NCBI GenBank assembly: GCA_902601705.1
Contig: CACKNV010000001.1
Location: forward strand, 186,001 to 250,000
Direction of reading: 5' to 3'
Origin: an uncultured Pelagibacteraceae bacterium
GTDB lineage: Bacteria; Pseudomonadota; Alphaproteobacteria; Pelagibacterales; Pelagibacteraceae
Length of the DNA: 64,000 bases
The position numbers were made by a program, and so were the translations under genes. Positions 10,446 through 17,474 of the stretch are shown piece after piece (within the stretch, counting starts at the first letter, position 1; the number at the start of each line of letters is the position of its first letter). The notes below the pieces were generated by a model, which worked only from the letters and a program-made list of their open reading frames with translations, was not told where the DNA came from and did no database searches.

Positions 10446-11441
10446 ATGTCTGATATAGCAACTAAATTAAAGCAAGGTCAAAACCTTTCATTTAACGAAA
10501 GCAAATCTCTATTTTCAGATTTAATGGAGGGTAAACACGCAGAAGATAAAATTATTGAAATTCTAGAGGCATTAATAAAAAAAGGTGAAACAAAAGATGA
10601 ATTAGCCGGTGGTATCTATATTTTAAGAGACAAAGCAACAAAAGTTTCTTGTGACCCAGGGACTATTGATACTTGTGGAACTGGTGGAGACGGTCGAAAT
10701 TCTTTAAACATTTCAACAGCCGCTGCGATTGTCTTAGCTAGTATGGGAGTAAAAGTAGCAAAACATGGTAATAAAGCTGTTTCGTCTAATTGTGGTTCAG
10801 CTGATGTATTAGAAGCATTAAAAATTAATATTAATCTTAAGCCAAATGAAGCAGAAGAAAGTATTAAAAATTTTAATTTTGCTTTTATGTTTGCTCCAAA
10901 TTACCATTCAGCTATGAAACACGTTGGGCCTGCTAGAAAAAGGATGGGTAAGAAAACTATTTTTAATTTAATTGGCCCTTTAAGTAGTCCAGCACAAGTA
11001 AAAAGACAAGTAATAGGTGTTTTTGATAAAAAATGGATGAAACCTTTTGCCGAAGCTTTAAAAGAAAATAATGTTGTGCATGCTTATATTGTCCATAGCG
11101 ATGATGGAATGGATGAAATTTCACCTTTTGCAAAAACAAATATTGTGGAATTAAAAGATGGTAAAATAAATGAATTTACAATTAATCCAAAAGATTTTGG
11201 TATAAACGAAGGAAGCAAAGAAAATTTAAAAGGTAAAAATGCAGAATACAATGCAGAAAAGATTATAGATATCTATAAAGGAACTTCTAATGAATTTTCA
11301 CAATCTGTTTCTTTAAATGCTGCGGCAGGATTAATTGTTTCAGGAAAAGAGAATGATTTTAAAGATGCTTTTAACAAAGTAGCTAAACATCTAAGTTCTG
11401 GTGAAGTTTTTAATCATTTAACAAAATTACAATCAAAATAA
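10446..11441 (+). CDS. trpD: Anthranilate phosphoribosyltransferase
   Basis: TrpD transfers phosphoribose from PRPP to anthranilate. The 331-residue protein has the glycine-rich PRPP loop DTCGTGGDG, NISTAAAIVLA, the KHGNKAVSS motif, the FAPNYHSAMK helix and GPLSSPA. It lies one base after trpG, and its last base is the first of trpC. Confidence 0.97.
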   Translation: MSDIATKLKQGQNLSFNESKSLFSDLMEGKHAEDKIIEILEALIKKGETKDELAGGIYILRDKATKVSCDPGTIDTCGTGGDGRNSLNISTAAAIVLASMGVKVAKHGNKAVSSNCGSADVLEALKININLKPNEAEESIKNFNFAFMFAPNYHSAMKHVGPARKRMGKKTIFNLIGPLSSPAQVKRQVIGVFDKKWMKPFAEALKENNVVHAYIVHSDDGMDEISPFAKTNIVELKDGKINEFTINPKDFGINEGSKENLKGKNAEYNAEKIIDIYKGTSNEFSQSVSLNAAAGLIVSGKENDFKDAFNKVAKHLSSGEVFNHLTKLQSK

Positions 11442-12235
11442 TGGTTAATGTTTTAGATAAAATTATTGAAGATAAAAAAGAGTCTTTAAAACTAATTAAA
11501 AAGACAAATTCTTTAGATTCTATTGAAAATATAATCAAATCTTTAAATAACTTCTTGAATTTTAAAGAAGTTATAGCCAATAATAATAGAGCATCGCTAA
11601 TAACAGAGATAAAAAAAGCAAGTCCCTCTGCTGGAGAATTAGTGAAAGATTTCAATCATTTAAATATTGCAAAAATGTACGTAGATAACGGTGCTACCTG
11701 CCTTTCGGTTTTAACTGAAGAAAAACACTTTCTTGGTAAACTCGATTATATAAGAGATATTAAAAATAAGTTTAAAATTCCTGTTTTAGCAAAAGATTTT
11801 TTTATTGATCCTTACCAAATCGCTTTATCTAAAAGTTATGGCAGTGATTGTATTTTGATCATAGTTGCTGCTTTAGACGCTAAACTAGCAGATGAAATTT
11901 ATGCTGAAGCAATAAGACATAAACTTTCAGTAATAGTTGAAGTACACGATAATAAAGAGGCTGAAAATGCTTTAAAATATGAAAAAGCTTTAATTGGAAT
12001 TAACAATAGAAATTTAAAAACACTTGACATCTCTATTAATAATACGATTTCTATCTTTAAAATTTTAAAAGAACATAAAGGCCCTATCATTTCAGAAAGT
12101 GGAATTAAGAATGAAACCGATGCCAAATATATTTATGAAAAGACAGGAATTAAAAATTTTCTAATTGGTGAATCACTTTTAAAATCCGACAATCCTGCAG
12201 AATTATTAAAAAAATTTACTCAAATAGTTCAATAA
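11441..12235 (+). CDS. trpC: Indole-3-glycerol-phosphate synthase
   Basis: TrpC closes the indole ring to make indole-3-glycerol phosphate. The 264-residue TIM-barrel protein has EIKKASPSAG, LAKDFFIDPYQ with the catalytic Lys, the GINNRNLKT strand and SESGI near the end. It is a stand-alone TrpC with no fused TrpF. The trpF, trpB and trpA genes needed to finish the pathway are not in this window; in alphaproteobacteria they usually form a separate trpFBA cluster. Confidence 0.96.
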   Translation: MVNVLDKIIEDKKESLKLIKKTNSLDSIENIIKSLNNFLNFKEVIANNNRASLITEIKKASPSAGELVKDFNHLNIAKMYVDNGATCLSVLTEEKHFLGKLDYIRDIKNKFKIPVLAKDFFIDPYQIALSKSYGSDCILIIVAALDAKLADEIYAEAIRHKLSVIVEVHDNKEAENALKYEKALIGINNRNLKTLDISINNTISIFKILKEHKGPIISESGIKNETDAKYIYEKTGIKNFLIGESLLKSDNPAELLKKFTQIVQ

Positions 12236-12268
12236 AATAAGGGCTTATTTAAAGTTGTAATTTAAATA

Positions 12269-12283
12269 GAACTTTTATAGAAC
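12269..12283. promoter_or_regulatory. LexA (SOS) box upstream of lexA
   Basis: A perfect GAAC-N7-GAAC direct repeat occupies these 15 bases and ends 22 bp before the lexA start. This is the reverse orientation of GTTC-N7-GTTC, the established LexA recognition motif of Alphaproteobacteria, which indicates autoregulation of lexA. The second half-site is also one arm of an inverted repeat (ATAGAACA at 12277-12284, TGTTCTAT at 12300-12307) whose other arm covers the start codon. Confidence 0.85.
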
Positions 12284-12293
12284 ATAGATGTAC

Positions 12294-12297
12294 AAGG
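12294..12297 (+). promoter_or_regulatory. Ribosome-binding site that fixes the lexA start
   Basis: AAGG lies 8 nt before the ATG at 12306. The in-frame ATG at 12288 lies upstream of it and would add six residues unlike any LexA N-terminus, so the later start is preferred. Confidence 0.55.
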
Positions 12298-12305
12298 TTT
12301 GTTCT

Positions 12306-12980
12306 ATGCTTACAAAAAAACAAAAAAACTTACTAATATTCATTAATAAGAAGATTAGATCTTCTGGAATTTCTCCATCATATGAAGAGATGAAAAATTC
12401 ACTCAACCTAAAGTCGAAATCAGGAATTCATAGATTAATATCAGCTTTAGAAGAGCGTGGGTTTGTAAAAAGATTAGCCCATAAAGCTAGAGCTTTAGAA
12501 GTTGTTAAATTGCCAGAAAATGCAAGTGCTAATGATATTTTTAATACTTTTACACCAAGTGTTATTAAAGGTGGATTAGATAAAGAAAAAACGAAATCAA
12601 CTGATGTATCTGTCTTAGGAAGTATTGCAGCTGGAACTCCAATTGAAGCAATTCAACAAGAAGTTGATCGAGTAGCTTTACCTGAAGATTTGCAGAATAA
12701 CGGTGAGCATTATGGATTAAAAGTAAAAGGTGACTCAATGATTGAAGCCGGTATTAACGATGGTGATACAGTAATCGTTAAGAAAACTTCAAATGTAGAT
12801 AGTGGTCAGATTGCAGTTGTTTTAATTGATGACCAAGAAGCAACTTTAAAAAGAGTAAGAAAAAAAGGAAACACTATTGCTCTAGAGGCCGCAAATAGAA
12901 ACTACGGTACAAAAATCTACGCTGCGAATAGAATTAAAATTCAAGGTAAACTCGTTTCTTTATATAGAAACTTTCACTAA
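12306..12980 (+). CDS. lexA: LexA repressor
   Basis: LexA represses SOS genes and cleaves itself when RecA filaments form. Starting at the second ATG it has 224 residues, beginning MLTKKQKNLL as LexA proteins normally do. The N-terminal winged helix-turn-helix contains SPSYEEMKNSLNLKSKSGIH. The cleavage bond Ala109-Gly110 lies in SIAAGTPIEA, and the catalytic pair is Ser144 (GDSMIEAG) and Lys182 (EATLKR). The linker between domains is long, as in other alphaproteobacterial LexA proteins. A canonical LexA box upstream supports autoregulation. The intact catalytic residues indicate a working SOS switch. Confidence 0.96.
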   Translation: MLTKKQKNLLIFINKKIRSSGISPSYEEMKNSLNLKSKSGIHRLISALEERGFVKRLAHKARALEVVKLPENASANDIFNTFTPSVIKGGLDKEKTKSTDVSVLGSIAAGTPIEAIQQEVDRVALPEDLQNNGEHYGLKVKGDSMIEAGINDGDTVIVKKTSNVDSGQIAVVLIDDQEATLKRVRKKGNTIALEAANRNYGTKIYAANRIKIQGKLVSLYRNFH

Positions 12981-12999
12981 AATAGTCTAATTAATATAA

Positions 13000-14391
13000 A
13001 TGTCTTTTAATTGTAGGTTTGCGCCCTCTCCTACTGGGCCTCTTCATATTGGTGGTGTTAGAACAGCTTTATTTAATTGGCTTTTAGCGAAGAAAAATAA
13101 AGGTAAATATTTTTTAAGAATTGAAGATACAGATAAAGAAAGATCAAAAGACGAATTTAAGCAACAAATTATTTCATCATTGTCTTGGTTGGGAATTAAG
13201 CATGATGGTGAAGAATATATTCAATCAAAAAATATTAATAAACATGTTGCGGTAGCTGAAGAATTAATAAAAAAAGGTTTTGCTTATGAATGTTACTGTT
13301 CTGAAGAAGAGATAAATGAACAAAAAGAGAAATGTAAAAAACAAGGTATACCGTATGTTTATAATAGAAAATGGAGAGACGCTAAAGACCTTAAAATTCC
13401 AGAAGGTATAAAACCAGTAATTAGATTTAAGAGTAAAATTTCAGGAAACACAATCATAAAAGATCTAGTTCAAGGAGAGAGGAATATCTCTAATTCCACA
13501 ATTGAAGATTTTGTAATATTGAGGAAAGATAAATCACCAACATACCAATTATCAGCTACAGTTGATGACCACGAGATGAAAATTACACATGTAATTAGAG
13601 GTGATGATCATATGATTAATTCTTTTAAACAAAAACAAATCTATGATGCTATGGGCTGGAAAGTTCCTAACTTTGCTCACATTCCGTTAATTCATAGTGA
13701 ACAAGGGAAAAAATTATCCAAAAGAGATAATGCCTCTACCCTTGAAGATTATGTAAAAATTGGAATTATTTCAGTTGCCTTAAGAAATTATTTATTAAGG
13801 TTAGGGTGGTCTTATAAAGACAAAGAGATTTTTACTAAGCAAGAAAGTATTGATTTATTTGATTTAAGTGGTGTTGGTAAATCACCTTCAAAACTTGATA
13901 TGAATAGAATTTATTCAATGAATGAAACATACATAAAGACGATTGATGAAAAAGATCTTTTTAATTTCTTCAAAGAATATGTTTCGAAATACAAAAAACC
14001 TATAGATCAGACAAAAGAGAGTGTCCTTTTAAATTCAATGAGATTTTTAAAGAATAAAGCAAAAACTCTAGAAGATATTTGGAATAACGCACAATATATA
14101 ATTAATGATAAAATTGAGATTGGCTCAGATGATAAAAAATTAATTGATGATTCATCAAAAAAGGTAATTAACGACTTTATTGATGAATATGAAAAACTAT
14201 CCTCTTTATCTAGAGAAGTTTTAGAACCTATAATTAAATCCTTAATAGATAAACATAAAACTAATTTTAAAGGTGTAGGTCAGCCACTAAGAATAGCACT
14301 TGTGGGTTCAAGATTTGGGCCAGGTATATATGATGTTATCTTATCTTTAGATAAAACTAAAGTAGTTCAAAGACTAAAAAAATTTAAATGA
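13000..14391 (+). CDS. gltX: Glutamyl-tRNA synthetase
   Basis: GltX charges tRNA with glutamate; in alphaproteobacteria it commonly also makes Glu-tRNA(Gln) for GatCAB. The 463-residue class-I synthetase has the HIGH-type motif PLHIGGVRTALFNW near the N-terminus, the RIEDTD block, HVIRGDDH and the KMSKS-type motif KLSKRDNA. A short anticodon-binding helical domain ends with RIALVGSRFGPG. It starts 20 bp after lexA and ends in an ATGA overlap with the next gene. Confidence 0.97.
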   Translation: MSFNCRFAPSPTGPLHIGGVRTALFNWLLAKKNKGKYFLRIEDTDKERSKDEFKQQIISSLSWLGIKHDGEEYIQSKNINKHVAVAEELIKKGFAYECYCSEEEINEQKEKCKKQGIPYVYNRKWRDAKDLKIPEGIKPVIRFKSKISGNTIIKDLVQGERNISNSTIEDFVILRKDKSPTYQLSATVDDHEMKITHVIRGDDHMINSFKQKQIYDAMGWKVPNFAHIPLIHSEQGKKLSKRDNASTLEDYVKIGIISVALRNYLLRLGWSYKDKEIFTKQESIDLFDLSGVGKSPSKLDMNRIYSMNETYIKTIDEKDLFNFFKEYVSKYKKPIDQTKESVLLNSMRFLKNKAKTLEDIWNNAQYIINDKIEIGSDDKKLIDDSSKKVINDFIDEYEKLSSLSREVLEPIIKSLIDKHKTNFKGVGQPLRIALVGSRFGPGIYDVILSLDKTKVVQRLKKFK

Positions 14392-15155
14392 AAGACGCTG
14401 TATCTTTCAGAACGAGAAAAACATCCATTTACGATAAAAAATCTAACACCCCATTTAAAATAAGTAGGTCTAAATTTTTTAATTTTCTTAGTTGTAAACG
14501 ATGCTTTTACCTAGATCGCGTTAAAGGCCTTAAAGAACCTTCTATGCCTGGATGGGCTCTAAACGTTGCTGTAGATGAGCTATTAAAGAAAGAGTTTGAT
14601 CAATATAGAAAAGTGCAAAAACCTCATCCAGTTATGATTAAGCACAATTTAAACTTTGTGCCTTATCAGCACAATGATTTAGATACTTGGAGAAATTCTT
14701 TAAAAGGAGGAATTTCATATTTAGATGAAAAAACTAATCTAATTATTCATGGAGGAATTGATGATCTTTGGTTTGATTTAAATGAAAAAAAAATAGTAGT
14801 TGTAGATTACAAAGCTCAATCATCTACTTATCCTGTAACAATATCCTCCTATCTCGATGCAGAATGGCATCTTAGTTATAAATTACAAATGGATATTTAT
14901 GTTCATATTTTAAGAAAAATGAATTTTGATGTCTCAGACCGAACATTTTTTTATGTTTGTAATGGAGAAAAATCAAATGATAAATTTGATAACAGAATAG
15001 ACTTCAAAACTACGCTGATACCTTACCGAGTTGATACATCTTGGATTGAAGAGAAATTAATTGAAATGAAAGATATTTTAAATCTTGATGAACCGCCTGA
15101 AATTGAAAAAACTTGTGAGAAGTGTGCTTATTTAGAAGGTGGAAAAAAATTTTAA
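14388..15155 (+). CDS. PD-(D/E)XK nuclease, RecB/Cas4-like
   Basis: The 255-residue protein carries the RecB-family nuclease pattern: an acidic motif GGIDD (Asp125/126), D-x-K in VVDYKA (Asp140, Lys142) and the Q-x-x-x-Y motif in KLQMDIY (Gln167). Cysteine pairs lie near both ends (Cys36/Cys39 in CKRC and Cys243/Cys246 in CEKC), as expected for a Cas4/AddB-style iron-sulfur or zinc clasp. The family cleaves DNA, usually in repair or recombination. No cas1, cas2 or CRISPR array is nearby, so a CRISPR adaptation role is unlikely. Its ATG overlaps the gltX stop, which suggests translational coupling. The substrate is unknown. Confidence 0.75.
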   Translation: MKDAVSFRTRKTSIYDKKSNTPFKISRSKFFNFLSCKRCFYLDRVKGLKEPSMPGWALNVAVDELLKKEFDQYRKVQKPHPVMIKHNLNFVPYQHNDLDTWRNSLKGGISYLDEKTNLIIHGGIDDLWFDLNEKKIVVVDYKAQSSTYPVTISSYLDAEWHLSYKLQMDIYVHILRKMNFDVSDRTFFYVCNGEKSNDKFDNRIDFKTTLIPYRVDTSWIEEKLIEMKDILNLDEPPEIEKTCEKCAYLEGGKKF

Positions 15156-15159
15156 TTAA

Positions 15160-15840
15160 CTATCTATTATTATTTTCATCATCGTTATTAGATGATTGAT
15201 CATTATTTTCTGATTGAGGTTCTTCCTCAGTAGTTTCTGTCGGAGTTTCCTCTTGAACTGGTTGTTCTGGTTCTGATTGAGGTTCTGGCTCTGAATAAGT
15301 CTCTTCTTGAGCTGGTTCCTCTTGAGGTTCAGGAGAAGGCTCTTGTTGTGACTGAGCTCTAGCTATATCTGCTGCACTTTTTGTTGCTGGTTCTCTTCTC
15401 ATAAAGAAGTATATTCCAGCTGCAATTACTGCAATTGCTCCTAAGATATATAGAAGAATATTAACCATACTTAATCCTTTTTCCTCTGTAGCTTCAGTAG
15501 TTTTTTCTGTAACTGGTAGAACTTCTTCCTCTTCAGGTTTTGCATCTTGCTCTTGAGTTGGTTCAGCATTTACCTCTTCTTTTGGTTCTTCTTTTTGAGG
15601 TTCTGGTTCAGGTTGCGGTTCTGGTTCAGGTTCTGGTTCTGGTTCAGGTTCTGGTTCAGGTTCTGGTTCTTTAGCTGGCTCTGGTTCAGGCTCAGGCTCG
15701 GGCTCAGGCTCCTTAACTTCTGGAGTTATTACCTGTGTTTCTGGAGCTTTAGCTACCTCTTCTGGATCTTTAGCTTTTGGATTAATCACACCTGAAGCTG
15801 CAACTATTACACCAATTATAATTACTGTAATTAGATCCAT
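15160..15840 (-). CDS. Pro-Glu repeat protein with two membrane segments
   Basis: I do not recognise a family. The 226-residue protein has a hydrophobic N-terminus (about residues 2-19), a Pro-Glu repeat tract at about 44-79, an acidic linker, a second membrane span at about 122-146 followed by Arg-Arg, and an acidic disordered tail ending in Asn/Asp/Ser. By the positive-inside rule the repeat tract would face the periplasm and the tail the cytoplasm. TonB-like proteins use Pro-rich rods to span the periplasm, but those alternate Pro with Lys as well as Glu and have a C-terminal fold that is absent here. The gene converges on the nuclease gene with a 4-bp gap. Confidence 0.7.
   Translation of the reverse strand: MDLITVIIIGVIVAASGVINPKAKDPEEVAKAPETQVITPEVKEPEPEPEPEPEPAKEPEPEPEPEPEPEPEPEPQPEPEPQKEEPKEEVNAEPTQEQDAKPEEEEVLPVTEKTTEATEEKGLSMVNILLYILGAIAVIAAGIYFFMRREPATKSAADIARAQSQQEPSPEPQEEPAQEETYSEPEPQSEPEQPVQEETPTETTEEEPQSENNDQSSNNDDENNNR
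15599..15711. repeat. Hexanucleotide repeat tract encoding Pro-Glu
   Basis: On the plus strand the units are GGTTCT, GGTTCA and GGCTCA variants, in two blocks separated by a short non-repeat segment at about 15670-15675. The period of six keeps the reading frame if unit number changes. Unit variation suggests the array is old rather than newly expanded. It is locally richer in G+C than its surroundings. Confidence 0.85.
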
Positions 15841-15955
15841 CTCTAAGTTTTAAACCTTAATTTACAAAATTCACTTACAAACATGGACGAATTGGGTGTC
15901 GTCTGTGAACAAAAAAGCTTAAATAATAAGAGATTTTTATAGGATTAAGTTACTT
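15841..15955. other. Intergenic segment with a nested inverted repeat
   Basis: This 115-bp gap between msrB and the Pro-Glu gene contains an outer pair TTCAC (15870-15874)/GTGAA (15905-15909) and an inner pair GACGA (15886-15890)/TCGTC (15899-15903), in a stretch richer in G+C than its surroundings. On the minus strand it could be part of the leader of the Pro-Glu gene or a weak msrB terminator, since only four Ts follow. I cannot tell which. Confidence 0.35.
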
Positions 15956-16414
15956 TTATTCTGGTTTAAAAATTAAACAAAGACCATTATTACAGAATCT
16001 TTTACCTGATTCTTTTGGACCATCGTTAAAAACATGTCCATGATGCGCACCACATTTTGCGCAATGGTATTCTACTCTTTCCATGCCAAAGCTATAATCT
16101 ATTTTTGTTTTAAAAGCCCCTGGTAAAGCTTCAGAAAAAGAAGGCCAGCCAGTTCCACTATCAAATTTAGCAATTGATGCAAATAGTTTATTTCCACAAT
16201 TAGCGCAATGATAAAAACCTTTTCTTTTTTCCTTTAATAAATTGCTAGTAAATGGTCTTTCAGTCCCTTCATTAAACATGATATTTTTTTGCTCTTTAGA
16301 AAGGTTTGGATTGATGATTTTTTTAGTAGCGGCTAGAAGAGTTTTAAGTGGAAATAGCAATACTAAAGTCGAAAAACAGAGGATTTTAGCAAATTTTCTT
16401 TTACTAAATTTCAT
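15956..16414 (-). CDS. msrB: Peptide-methionine (R)-S-oxide reductase, exported
   Basis: MsrB reduces methionine-R-sulfoxide in proteins. The 152-residue protein starts with a basic, hydrophobic signal sequence (about residues 1-29, ending TLLAAT), so it probably acts in the periplasm. The MsrB domain has zinc cysteines Cys70/Cys73 (CANC) and Cys118/Cys121 (CAKC), the GTGWPSF motif, GHVFNDGP and the catalytic Cys141 in RFCNNG. The family consensus after the catalytic Cys is N-S-A-S-L; here it is NNGLCL, which introduces an extra Cys146. No msrA is adjacent. Confidence 0.92.
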   Translation of the reverse strand: MKFSKRKFAKILCFSTLVLLFPLKTLLAATKKIINPNLSKEQKNIMFNEGTERPFTSNLLKEKRKGFYHCANCGNKLFASIAKFDSGTGWPSFSEALPGAFKTKIDYSFGMERVEYHCAKCGAHHGHVFNDGPKESGKRFCNNGLCLIFKPE

Positions 16415-16436
16415 AAAATTAGTTTAATATGTTTAA

Positions 16437-16562
16437 ATGATGAAAACAATTTTTTTATTTTTTCTAACAATATATATTGCCTATTATCTATTTAGACCAG
16501 TAACTGAAAAAGAAATAAAAAAATTTAACGACCCAGATAACTGGTCAAATATGGGGCTTTAA
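16437..16562 (+). CDS. 41-residue single-pass membrane peptide (possible)
   Basis: A 41-codon frame starts with two ATGs just outside the msrB start and ends TAA inside the 3' end of the amidohydrolase gene, overlapping it by 18 bp. It encodes a hydrophobic segment (about residues 4-19, with IFLFFLTIYIAYYLF) and a short polar tail rich in Lys, Asp and Asn. It is divergent from msrB. Such overlaps are normal in this compact genome, and without the ORF the stretch between the two genes would be 130 bp of empty DNA. I do not recognise the peptide. Confidence 0.45.
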   Translation: MMKTIFLFFLTIYIAYYLFRPVTEKEIKKFNDPDNWSNMGL

Positions 16563-17474
16563 GGCATTAAGGTGTTCAATAATACTTTCTGATAAAGCTT
16601 GTAAATCATAACCACCTTCAAGAAAAGAAATCACTCTACCTTTAGAATGAATATTGGCAATATCGACTATATTTTTTGTAATTTTAAAAAAGTCTTCTGA
16701 CTCTAAATTAATATTAGCTAACGGATCTCTCGCATGGGCATCAAAACCAGCAGAAATTAAAATTACTTCAGGTTTAAATTTATCTATAGCTCTAAGAACT
16801 TTTTGATCAAATATTCCAAAAAAATCTTTACTTGTAGTACCGGCTTTTAAAGTTGCATTGAAAATATTACCCAACCCAGTTTCATTTTCTGCTCCTGTTC
16901 CTGGAAATAAAGGAAATTCATGCGAAGACCCGTATGCAACTGATTGATCTTTATAAAAAATTTCTTGAGTCCCATTACCGTGGTGAACATCAAAATCAAT
17001 TATTGCAACTTTATTTATTTTATATTGTTTTTGTAAATATCTTGTAGCTACTGCAATGTTATTGATGAAGCAAAAACCATTAGCTCTTACAGTTTCAGCA
17101 TGATGGCCTGGTGGTCTTACAGCACAAAACACTCTCTCATTTTTAAGCATAAGATCCTTAACTGCAGCAATACCAGCTCCACATGATCTTAGAATTGCGT
17201 TTTTACTATCAGGACAAAGCATAGTATCAGCATAGGGTTCTTTCTCTACACCTACTATTCCTTCTTTGGGAATGTTAGAAAAAATTTGCTTTATATATTG
17301 TTTTGGATGAACTAATGAAACGGTTTCTAAATCAGCTAAAGGTGCTTCTTTAAATTCTACTTTTAAATTTGATGATTTTATTGAACTTAAAATACTCTCT
17401 AATCTTTCTTTTCTTTCAGGATGAGTATTACCATTAAATTTTTTTAAACAATCATTATGAGTATAAATGATCAT
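16545..17474 (-). CDS. Histone-deacetylase-family amidohydrolase
   Basis: The 309-residue protein is a complete arginase/deacetylase-fold enzyme of the class II HDAC-like group, which includes acetylpolyamine amidohydrolases. The active-site His pair is His124/His125 (RPPGHHA), the zinc ligands are Asp162 and His164 (DFDVHHGNG) and Asp245 (SAGFDAH), and the catalytic Tyr289 is in EGGYD. Substrates in bacteria include acetylpolyamines and acetyl-lysine; nothing here decides between them. It overlaps the lpxB stop by 4 bp and is the last gene of the long minus-strand run. Confidence 0.9.
   Translation of the reverse strand: MIIYTHNDCLKKFNGNTHPERKERLESILSSIKSSNLKVEFKEAPLADLETVSLVHPKQYIKQIFSNIPKEGIVGVEKEPYADTMLCPDSKNAILRSCGAGIAAVKDLMLKNERVFCAVRPPGHHAETVRANGFCFINNIAVATRYLQKQYKINKVAIIDFDVHHGNGTQEIFYKDQSVAYGSSHEFPLFPGTGAENETGLGNIFNATLKAGTTSKDFFGIFDQKVLRAIDKFKPEVILISAGFDAHARDPLANINLESEDFFKITKNIVDIANIHSKGRVISFLEGGYDLQALSESIIEHLNALKPHI

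Noticed and set aside
12235-12250. Terminator after trpC
   Set aside because: AAATAAG and CTTATTT form an almost pure A-T stem with a 2-nt loop and no T-run, so it would be too weak to stop transcription.
14388-15155. CRISPR-associated Cas4
   Set aside because: The nuclease motifs are similar, but there is no repeat array and no cas1 or cas2 in the window, and the cysteine arrangement is two plus two rather than one plus three.
15547-15795. Trp/Phe-rich 82-residue frame on the plus strand
   Set aside because: It is the reverse-strand image of the Pro-Glu hexanucleotide repeat; its composition follows from that tract and it has no ribosome site or family features.
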